From the NCBI GenBank assembly GCA_018055515.1, contig JAGPHL010000049.1, positions 1 through 11,812 of the forward strand: DNA of 11,812 bases, given 5' to 3'. Shown here in pieces: positions 6,673-11,812 of the stretch. The notes below the pieces were generated by a model. That model ran no database searches and had not been told where the DNA came from. It was given only the letters and a program-made list of their open reading frames with translations. The translations under genes were made by a program, and so were the position numbers. The DNA comes from Anaerolineae bacterium (GTDB taxonomy: Bacteria > Chloroflexota > Anaerolineae > B4-G1 > SLSP01). Numbering within the stretch: position 1 is the first letter of the stretch; each line of letters starts with the position of its first letter.

Positions 6673-7764
6673 TCAGCTCTTGCGAAGCAGGGCCTCGAGC
6701 TTCTTGTCCACCACATCGCCGTTGCGGATGACGACCGCGTGCTTGAGTTCCTGGACCCGCGCAAAAGCCGTCGCCGGTCCCAACTCAACCAGCGCGCGGA
6801 TAAAAGGCCACGCCGCGTTGTTGAAGGCGTGCGTCGAGGTGCGCGGCACGGCCCCCGGCACGTTGGGAACGCAGTAATGCACCACGTCCTCCTCAATGAA
6901 GGTCGGGGCGTCCAGCGTCGTCGGATGGCTCGTTTCCACACAGCCGCCATGGTCAATAGAAAAGTCGAGGATGACAGCGCCGGGGCGCATGGTGCGCAGC
7001 ATCTGCCGGGTGATGAGCTGCGGAGCGCGCTCGCCGGGCACACGCACCGCGCCAATCACGACGTCGGCAAAGCGGGTGACAAAAGCGATGTTGAAATCAT
7101 GAGAGATCATCGTAGTGAGCTGGCCGTTGAACTGTGCGTCAAGGCAGCGCAGCCGTTCCAACGACCGGGTCAGCAAAAATACTTTGGCGCCCAATCCCAG
7201 AAAAGCGCGGGCGGCATTGACGCCAAGAGTGCCCCCGCCGAGGATCAACACCTCGCCGGCCGAAACCCCCGGCACACCGTTGAGGAGGACCCCGCGCCCG
7301 CCGTGATTGCGCATCAACAACGTGCCGGCAATATACGGCGCCATGCGACCGGCGACCTCGCTCATGGTCTTGAGGACGGGATAATCAGCGCCATCGGGGG
7401 TGACCATCTCGTAGGCGATCAGCGTGACTTTCTGAGCGCTCAGGGCCTCCAGTTCCGCCCGGGGCGCCGCCATCAAGCCCAAAAAGCCCATGAGGATCTG
7501 CCCGGAATGCATCCAGCCGATCTCTTCCGGCGTCGGGCGGAGCACTTTGAGGATCAGATCAGATTTGGCATAGAGCTCCCGGGTGTCGGTGAGAATGACC
7601 GCGCCGTTACGCTCGTAATCATAGTCATCGAAACCGGCAGCGCTGCCGGCGCCGCTTTCCACATAACAGCTATGTCCCGCCCGGGTCAGCAATCCTACCC
7701 CAGCGGTCGTCAGACCGACGCGATCCTCGCCACCTATCCGTTCCTTGGGAATCCCGATGTTCAT
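6673..7764 (-). CDS. Alanine dehydrogenase/PNT-family protein with altered active site
   Basis: Overall this is an alanine dehydrogenase (L-alanine + NAD+ to pyruvate, ammonia and NADH): 363 residues, N-terminus MNIGIPKERIGGEDRVGLT with Arg15, MSEVAGRMA (134-142), GGRGVLLNGVPGV (155-167), the nucleotide loop LGGGTLGVNAA (175-185), IDHGGC (270-275) with Asp271, and NVPGAVPRTST (301-311). Against the Mycobacterium tuberculosis enzyme, as I recall it, the first 100 residues align without gaps. At Lys75 (KVKEP) this protein has Leu75 (KVLRP), and at the catalytic His96 (FLHLAA) it has Gly96 (FLGLMAA). The acidic residue that binds the NAD ribose (Asp198) is Thr199 followed by Arg200, suggesting NADP(H). 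The frame opens at 7869, but the ATG at 7764 fits homology, has AAAGGAG eight bases upstream, and lies after the likely promoter. The reaction is uncertain. It could be an oxo-acid/amino-acid dehydrogenase of other specificity. Transhydrogenase alpha is less likely because its loop and partner subunits are absent. Confidence 0.88.
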   Translation of the reverse strand: MNIGIPKERIGGEDRVGLTTAGVGLLTRAGHSCYVESGAGSAAGFDDYDYERNGAVILTDTRELYAKSDLILKVLRPTPEEIGWMHSGQILMGFLGLMAAPRAELEALSAQKVTLIAYEMVTPDGADYPVLKTMSEVAGRMAPYIAGTLLMRNHGGRGVLLNGVPGVSAGEVLILGGGTLGVNAARAFLGLGAKVFLLTRSLERLRCLDAQFNGQLTTMISHDFNIAFVTRFADVVIGAVRVPGERAPQLITRQMLRTMRPGAVILDFSIDHGGCVETSHPTTLDAPTFIEEDVVHYCVPNVPGAVPRTSTHAFNNAAWPFIRALVELGPATAFARVQELKHAVVIRNGDVVDKKLEALLRKS

Positions 7765-7772
7765 CAAGTTCA

Positions 7773-7780
7773 CTCCTTTC
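7773..7780 (-). promoter_or_regulatory. Ribosome binding site of the alanine dehydrogenase-like gene
   Basis: GAAAGGAG on the minus strand ends eight bases before the ATG at 7764. It favours this start over the in-frame codon at 7869. Confidence 0.8.
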
Positions 7781-7839
7781 AAGATGCAGTCGAACTGAAT
7801 TTTAATGGGTGCACAGCCCAGAGTCGGTGCGCCGCATCC

Positions 7840-7869
7840 ACTATAGCACCAGGCGCAAGGCGGGGACAA
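7840..7869 (-). promoter_or_regulatory. Promoter of the ald-like/CoA-transferase/fix operon (extended -10)
   Basis: On the minus strand TATAGT (7840-7845) is directly preceded by TGC, giving the extended -10 form TGnTATAAT with one mismatch. TTGTCC (7864-7869) lies 18 bases upstream as a -35. Transcription from about 7833 would give a leader of roughly 70 bases to the ATG at 7764. The same -35 hexamer TTGTCC occurs in the candidate promoter before fixA. Confidence 0.6.
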
Positions 7870-7948
7870 GTGTGCAAGGAATCTCTTCGGACTGCAAATG
7901 TCACCGCAGGGGAGAGACCGCGAGCCGCAGCTGCCGGGCGACAGGCGA

Positions 7949-9115
7949 TTACTGCGCGCTCACACCGTCAGCCGGATGCACGACATACACCGCCGGTTCC
8001 TTCTCGAAGGCTTCGAAATATCGCGCGGTAAGCAAGGAGGAGAGCTCCTCGACGGCTTCAACTTGCGCCAGAGCGATGATGCAGCCGCCAAAGCCCGCAC
8101 CGGTGAGCCGTGCGCCGTAACAGCCGGGGACCTCCCACGCCGTTTCGGCGAGCAGATCCAGTTCGGGAGCGCTGACCTCATAATCGTCCCGCAGGCTGAG
8201 GTGCCCCGCCTTCAACAGTTCCCCCACCGTCTCGAGGTCCCCCTCTTGCAGGGCAGCGACCGTCGCCTGGACGCGCGCGTTTTCGGTCACCACGTGCCGC
8301 GCCCGTTGCAGGATTACCGGCGGTAGCGCCGCGGCGTGATCCTGCAGCTGTTCCGGCGTCACATCCCGCAACGCCTGAATCCCTTCCAGGCCCGCGTCCC
8401 GAAGCAAGCGCACCGCCTGTTCGCACTGCACCCGCCGCACGTTGTACTCCGAGCCGGCCAGCGAACGGCGCACACGGCTATCCGCGACGACGATGGCGAT
8501 GTCATCCGGCAAGGGGATGTAGCGGCGCTCCAGCGTGCGCGTGTCGAGCAGCATCGCATGTCCGGCCCGCCCACACGCGCTGATCATCTGATCCATAATG
8601 CCGCAGTTCACGCCGACGTAGGCATTCTCGGCGTGCTGCCCCAACAAGGCCAGTTCCTCGCGGGGCAAATCGAAAAGGCTCAGGACATTCCAGGCATAGG
8701 CGAACGCCATCTCCACCGCCGCCGAAGAGGACATGCCGGCCCCGACAGGCACGTCAGAGGCCAGAACCGCCTCAATGCCGGCCGGCTGCAGCCCACGCTC
8801 CAGGAAGGCCCAGACGATGGCGCGGGGATAATCGCCCCACCCGCCAGCGGAAGCGGCGATCCGGTTCACGGGGAAGTTGATCTCGTCGCCCCCCATGTCC
8901 AGCGCGCGGATGACCGCTTCCGGCGTCTCACGCCTGCCGACGGCCAGCCAGGCGGCGCGATCCACCGCGGTCGGCAGCACAAAGCCATCGTTATAGTCGG
9001 TGTGCTCGCCAATGAGATTGACGCGCCCCGGCGCGCGGATCACCAGTTCTGGCTCGCGCAGGAACCGCGTTCGGAATGCCCTGGTCACCTTGGAGAATAA
9101 ATCATCTGTAATCAT
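7949..9115 (-). CDS. galK: Galactokinase
   Basis: It phosphorylates alpha-D-galactose at C1 with ATP, the first committed step of the Leloir pathway, in the cytoplasm. The protein has 388 residues (E. coli GalK 382). It is a complete GHMP kinase: galactokinase signature GRVNLIGEHTDYNDGF at 30-45, with Arg31 and sugar-binding Glu37, His38 and Asp40; the ATP loop VPVGAGMSSSAA (122-133); the catalytic base Asp175 in GIMDQ (172-176); and the C-terminal motif GARLTGAGFGG (334-344). The frame stays open to 9193, but the extra 26 residues come from repeat sequence; the ATG at 9115 (MITDDLFSK) fits the family. GAGGAGA lies about 11 bases upstream, slightly far. No galT, galE or transporter is in the window, so it is an orphan gene here. 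It ends 184 bases before the next gene of the same strand, which has its own promoter. Confidence 0.97.
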   Translation of the reverse strand: MITDDLFSKVTRAFRTRFLREPELVIRAPGRVNLIGEHTDYNDGFVLPTAVDRAAWLAVGRRETPEAVIRALDMGGDEINFPVNRIAASAGGWGDYPRAIVWAFLERGLQPAGIEAVLASDVPVGAGMSSSAAVEMAFAYAWNVLSLFDLPREELALLGQHAENAYVGVNCGIMDQMISACGRAGHAMLLDTRTLERRYIPLPDDIAIVVADSRVRRSLAGSEYNVRRVQCEQAVRLLRDAGLEGIQALRDVTPEQLQDHAAALPPVILQRARHVVTENARVQATVAALQEGDLETVGELLKAGHLSLRDDYEVSAPELDLLAETAWEVPGCYGARLTGAGFGGCIIALAQVEAVEELSSLLTARYFEAFEKEPAVYVVHPADGVSAQ

Positions 9116-9140
9116 GAAAGACCCTGTCTCCTCAAAAATT

Positions 9141-9161
9141 GCGTGATGTGTAATGCGTAAG
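9141..9161. repeat. Three degenerate heptamers, consensus about GYGTRAT
   Basis: GCGTGAT (9141-9147), GTGTAAT (9148-9154) and GCGTAAG (9155-9161) follow each other without gaps, about 25 bases upstream of the galK start on the opposite strand. The array is short and degenerate, so the periodicity could be chance, but it stands next to a clearer octamer array. Confidence 0.45.
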
Positions 9162-9185
9162 TGATCGCCTCGAAAAATAAAACCT

Positions 9186-9217
9186 GTGCCCACGTGTCCA
9201 CGTGCTCAGGTGCCCAC
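9186..9217. repeat. Tandem octamer array, consensus GTGYYCAS
   Basis: Four units without gaps: GTGCCCAC (9186-9193), GTGTCCAC (9194-9201), GTGCTCAG (9202-9209) and GTGCCCAC (9210-9217), followed by GT. On the galK sense strand the unit reads GTGGGCAC/GTGGACAC. The first and last units are identical; the others differ by one or two bases. Confidence 0.75.
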
Positions 9218-9279
9218 GTTATTGGCATCCTCGTGCTGTGCCGCGGGAGCATGTCCACTCCTCCCGCTTCTTTCCGCCC

Positions 9280-10971
9280 TCATTCTTCCACGATTTCCGA
9301 CAGCAGCCCCTCCTGGATCAAGAGCTCCAGCAGGCGCTCGCGGTCGCTGTCACGGACAAGCGCCATACGCGGGCCTAACCGCTCCTGAAGTAAGGCGCGA
9401 ATGGCGGGATAATCCAGCAGTTCAGGATCTTTGACGCGCAACAGCCACACCCGCGCCAGACGCACTTGCTCGCCGGCATTGTAGCTCCGTTCAATGGCCT
9501 TCTGAAAGGCCGCCGGCAGAGGACGTTCCGTCGCTGTCTGCAAGAATTCCAAAATCCGCTCCAGGGAGATGCGCTGCGCTTTGGCGCGCGCCAGCGAAAG
9601 CGGCGTGAGGCGATAGGCGGCCTCCTTGCCAAACGCCCTTCCGGGCATCCCCACCGGCTCGGCAATGCGGCTGATCTGGAACCGTTCGTAGCGCCGGCCC
9701 GCGGGCGTGATGAGTACGCCGTCGCGTCGCAGCTCCACCGGCGGCGGCTCGGGCAACGTAAAATCGCCGTCAAGCTTCAAAAAAGCCGCCCCCGCCGCGT
9801 TGATGCTGAAGCAGTCCGGCGGCAAATGCGGCGCCGTCCACCCCAGGTCCACCAGCCCCAGCCACGCCAGCGGCCCCGTCACTAAAAAAGCCAGCAGCGC
9901 CCCCTCCACCAGGGGCCACGTCGCAAAACCGCGCAAGGGCGCCTCGGTCGCGGCGTCCCGGAGATTCCAACTCTCGTAATCCCCGTCGGGACGCAAGAAA
10001 TCCGGCTCGTGTTCATGGGCATAGTCGAGCAACCCCGTCAGCGTGTACCAGGCGCCGGGAGTGTAACGCCGCAGGAGTCCCAGCGCCCGCTCGCGGGAAG
10101 CCCGCGGATCGTTGAGCCAGCCCCGCACCGGATCGGGATGCAGCGAGGAGATCTGCGCCAGGTCATTCCAGAGGCGGCTTTGTTCCCACGCCTGCGCCAG
10201 CGAGCACCACTGCATCCGCCTCCCGCCGCGCAGCCATTCCAGCATGGGACCGGGAACAGGACGCAAGAGGTGACGTTCGTCCACATGAATCCACCCCTGC
10301 TCCAACGCCAGCGTCTCCAGCAGCTGCAGGCGCGGGAAAGCCTCTGCCGGGAACAACGCCAGGAAGTTTTCCCGCAAGCGGGCCGGCCAGCTGCCATCCG
10401 GCGCCGGACGGACGCTCTCGTTTTGCAGGAAGGTCCAGAGCGTCACCAGGGCCTCGCCGAGGGTGTCATCCCCCGCCAGGGTCCGCGGCGGGGCGGCGAT
10501 GGGTTCAGGCGAGGGGATTTCTTGAGGCGGCGGCGTCGGCAAATACAGCATCAACACATCGGGGACGTACGCCATTTCGACGGGGTCGCCAGTAGCGCTG
10601 AGGGTGCCGACGCGGAACACCAATCCCCAATACCAGAGGGTTTCTGCAGGGGAGACGGGAGTGCGCCACAGTTCCTCTCGCTCCAGCCGTCCCGGGCCTA
10701 CCACCCGCACCTGTCCCCAGCGCCGGGTGAAGATCGCCCAGGGGAGAGCGCCCCCGCGCCGCAGCAGGTCTTCCAGGGCCGCGCGGGCGGCGGGAGGCAG
10801 CCCCTCCCACACGCGCTCGACCCCCTCAGCGTGCGCCATGGCATCCGCCAGCTGCGCCGCAGCATCGGGGCGCGCCTCCGCTTTGAGGGCCACGTCCCAT
10901 TGCTGAGCGATTACCCGCAAACGCGCGCCGTCGCAATCGAGCAGAGCTTGATAGAGTGTGCGCAGTGTCAT
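9280..10971 (-). CDS. Helicase-associated protein with XPB/Ssl2 N-terminal-like domain, no helicase motor
   Basis: The 563-residue protein has no recognisable Walker A, DEAD/DExH or other helicase motor motif. Its C-terminal third resembles the Helicase XPB/Ssl2 N-terminal (Helicase_C_3) domain: LKLDGDFTLPEPPP (398-411), then AAYRLTPLSLARAKAQRI (451-468), LERILEFLQTATERPLP (470-486), and a closing beta/alpha part (VWLLRVKDPELLDYPAI). A proline-rich linker (about 146-163) separates it from a helical N-terminal part that may be winged-helix-like (LEDLLRRGGALPWAIFTRRW, 66-85). The frame opens at 11112, but the ATG at 10971 is chosen because the promoter (-10 at 11014-11019) lies inside the longer frame; a GTG at 11004 is the alternative, and the ribosome binding site is weak (GAGG two bases before the ATG). 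Function is unknown; DNA binding or a repair/transcription link is an inference from the domain name. Confidence 0.82.
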   Translation of the reverse strand: MTLRTLYQALLDCDGARLRVIAQQWDVALKAEARPDAAAQLADAMAHAEGVERVWEGLPPAARAALEDLLRRGGALPWAIFTRRWGQVRVVGPGRLEREELWRTPVSPAETLWYWGLVFRVGTLSATGDPVEMAYVPDVLMLYLPTPPPQEIPSPEPIAAPPRTLAGDDTLGEALVTLWTFLQNESVRPAPDGSWPARLRENFLALFPAEAFPRLQLLETLALEQGWIHVDERHLLRPVPGPMLEWLRGGRRMQWCSLAQAWEQSRLWNDLAQISSLHPDPVRGWLNDPRASRERALGLLRRYTPGAWYTLTGLLDYAHEHEPDFLRPDGDYESWNLRDAATEAPLRGFATWPLVEGALLAFLVTGPLAWLGLVDLGWTAPHLPPDCFSINAAGAAFLKLDGDFTLPEPPPVELRRDGVLITPAGRRYERFQISRIAEPVGMPGRAFGKEAAYRLTPLSLARAKAQRISLERILEFLQTATERPLPAAFQKAIERSYNAGEQVRLARVWLLRVKDPELLDYPAIRALLQERLGPRMALVRDSDRERLLELLIQEGLLSEIVEE

Positions 10972-11013
10972 CCCCTCAACCCGCGATCCGCCGAGTACCG
11001 TCACATGCCCCTG

Positions 11014-11042
11014 ATTATATCCAGAAACCCAGGAAGTGACAA
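11014..11042 (-). promoter_or_regulatory. Sigma-70 type promoter of the XPB-N-like gene
   Basis: On the minus strand TTGTCA (11037-11042, five of six) and a perfect TATAAT (11014-11019) are separated by 17 bases, the ideal spacing. Transcription should start near 11007, about 35 bases before the ATG at 10971. This is the strongest promoter in the window. Confidence 0.75.
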
Positions 11043-11050
11043 TCGGCAGC

Positions 11051-11078
11051 TTGCCCAAAGGCGCTTTCACGGTACTAT
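11051..11078 (+). promoter_or_regulatory. Weak divergent promoter candidate of the membrane protein gene
   Basis: TTGCCC (11051-11056) and TACTAT (11073-11078), with a 16-base gap, each match four of six consensus bases. The -10 ends only nine bases before the ATG at 11088, so the message would be almost leaderless, although a GAGG (11080-11083) is present. The match is weak. Confidence 0.3.
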
Positions 11079-11087
11079 TGAGGCAGC

Positions 11088-11812
11088 ATGGAACAGCAAC
11101 AACGCCCCCCATCCCGATTTCAGCGCCTGGAGCGCCTGGCCCTGCCGCTCACGCTCGTCGCAGCGCTGCTGCCGGCAGTGCAGCCCCTGCTGCAAGGGCA
11201 GCTGCCACGCTTCGATGCGGTGTTTCATCTGTATCGGCTGGCGCAACTCGAACGGGCGGTGCTCCATGGGACGCTCTTTCCACGCTGGTTCCCCGACCTG
11301 GGCCTGGGATATGGCTTCCCGCTCTTCAATTATTACGCGCCGCTGAGCTATTACCTGGCGCTGCCGTTGCGACTGCTGGGATTCTCATTTGAGGCGACTC
11401 TGCTCGGCGGCTTTGTCCTGGGACATCTGGCGCTGGTCGCGGGGACGTACCTGTGGACGCGGGAGGGGTTCGGCAAGTCGGCGGCGCTCGGCGCGGCGCT
11501 CCTGATCGGCTACGCGCCGTATCCGTTGCTCAATCTGCACTATCGCGGCGCGTTTGCCGAGGTGTGGGGCCTGGCATGTCTCGCCTGGGCGCTGTGGGCA
11601 GTGCAGCGACTCAGCGTCCGCGGCGGACGGCTGCCTTTCGTGCTCACGGCCCTCTGCAGCGCGGCGCTCATGCTCAGCCACAATGTGATGGCCCTGCTGG
11701 GGATGCCGCTCCTCGCCGGATATGCGCTGCTGTTGGCCTGGCAACATCCGGAGCGCAAGGCGGCAGCGCTGCGCCTTTTCCTGGCCCTGGGACTGGGAGC
11801 GGGCCTCTCGGC
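11088..11812 (+). CDS. Polytopic membrane protein, N-terminal part (PTPS-related/GT-C-like family)
   Basis: The frame opens at ATG 11088 and is still open at the right edge: 241 complete codons, 3' end missing. A short basic cytoplasmic head (about residues 1-17) is followed by a first membrane helix (about 18-36). Next comes an outer loop with FDAVFHLYRLAQLER (42-56) and FPRWFPDLGLGYGFPLFNYY (64-83). Further hydrophobic helices lie near 85-98, 104-123, 132-147, 157-173, 183-196, 200-217 and 228 onward. The Asp43/His47 pair and the aromatic loop recall the large membrane proteins annotated as 6-pyruvoyl-tetrahydropterin synthase-related or YfhO-like in Chloroflexota, thought to be GT-C type lipid-linked sugar transferases. 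Despite that name it has nothing to do with pterins. GAGG four bases before the ATG is an acceptable ribosome binding site. The substrate is unknown. Confidence 0.85.
   Translation, partial: MEQQQRPPSRFQRLERLALPLTLVAALLPAVQPLLQGQLPRFDAVFHLYRLAQLERAVLHGTLFPRWFPDLGLGYGFPLFNYYAPLSYYLALPLRLLGFSFEATLLGGFVLGHLALVAGTYLWTREGFGKSAALGAALLIGYAPYPLLNLHYRGAFAEVWGLACLAWALWAVQRLSVRGGRLPFVLTALCSAALMLSHNVMALLGMPLLAGYALLLAWQHPERKAAALRLFLALGLGAGLS

Larger units (their letters stand above)
9116..9279. other. galK leader/intergenic stretch rich in short repeats
   Basis: These 164 bases separate galK from the upstream helicase-associated gene. They hold heptamer and octamer arrays and one hairpin (GCGGGAG 9243-9249 with CTCCCGC 9261-9267, 11-base loop, no U tract on the minus strand). 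I see no convincing promoter, so galK may be read through from upstream or start at a non-consensus site. Confidence 0.6.

Noticed and set aside
4331..6877. 848-codon plus-strand open frame
   Set aside because: It lies wholly antisense to fixA, the CoA-transferase and part of fixB. Its His/Arg/Gln-rich composition is what antisense reading of GC-rich genes gives, and it shows no recognisable domain.
6673..7764. Reading the ald-like gene as transhydrogenase alpha subunit (pntA)
   Set aside because: It too lacks the Lys/His pair, like PntA, but it has the alanine dehydrogenase segments MSEVAGRMA and GGRGVLLNGVPGV. It has no transhydrogenase RQD-type loop, and no pntA2 or pntB follows.
6739..8031. 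430-codon plus-strand open frame
   Set aside because: It is antisense to the alanine dehydrogenase-like gene, low in hydrophobic residues and rich in His, Arg and Gln.
9186..9217. CRISPR repeats or operator sites
   Set aside because: The units are 8 bp without spacers, so this is not CRISPR. The CACGTG words arise from unit junctions, and no regulator gene is adjacent to support an operator.
9243..9267. Terminator of the XPB-N-like gene
   Set aside because: GCGGGAG/CTCCCGC forms only a 7-bp stem with an 11-base loop, and on the minus strand it is followed by GGCACAGC rather than U residues.
10009..11346. 445-codon plus-strand open frame
   Set aside because: It is antisense to the XPB-N-like gene and out of frame with the membrane protein that starts at 11088. 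It is Arg/Gln/Pro-rich with no domain.

Overview
The window (about 11.8 kb, GC-rich) most resembles a chromosome of the Chloroflexota, perhaps an Anaerolineae-like lineage. That rests on recalled family resemblance, not a search: a DDALAWL-type TPR protein, a motor-less XPB-N-like protein, and a PTPS-related/GT-C-like polytopic membrane protein, all of types I associate with that phylum. No RNA gene, CRISPR array, prophage or insertion sequence is visible.

Layout. (1) Positions 3-1604, plus strand: the 3' part of a TPR protein gene, a repeat-rich intergenic stretch (864-1142) with a chain of hairpins and a degenerate octamer array, then nucleoside diphosphate kinase (ndk, TTG start). (2) Positions 1632-1666: a perfect 16-bp inverted repeat between two convergent transcription units. 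(3) Positions 1718-7764, minus strand: a tight operon read as alanine dehydrogenase-like protein, acetyl-CoA hydrolase/CoA-transferase family protein, fixA, fixB, fixC, fixX. The fix genes overlap by 4, 4 and 7 bases. An extended -10 promoter lies before the first gene and a second candidate promoter before fixA. (4) Positions 7949-9115, minus strand: an orphan galactokinase whose leader holds tandem heptamers and octamers. (5) Positions 9280-10971, minus strand: a helicase-associated protein with an XPB/Ssl2 N-terminal-like domain and no helicase motor. (6) Positions 11014-11078: a divergent promoter region. (7) Positions 11088-11812, plus strand: the 5' part of a large polytopic membrane protein gene, cut by the window edge.

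How the genes fit together. FixABCX is the electron-bifurcating ETF complex, which in known members oxidises NADH and splits the electrons between quinone and ferredoxin or flavodoxin. No nitrogen fixation gene is visible, so the complex probably supplies low-potential electrons to, or takes them from, general carbon metabolism. The CoA-transferase could activate a short-chain acid. The alanine dehydrogenase-like protein could link amino-acid/oxo-acid interconversion to a nicotinamide pool. However, that protein lacks the Lys and His that bind substrate and act as acid/base in characterised alanine dehydrogenases. It also lacks the acidic residue that normally selects NAD over NADP. It is therefore the most unusual gene here and may catalyse a different reaction. 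The operon role is an inference.
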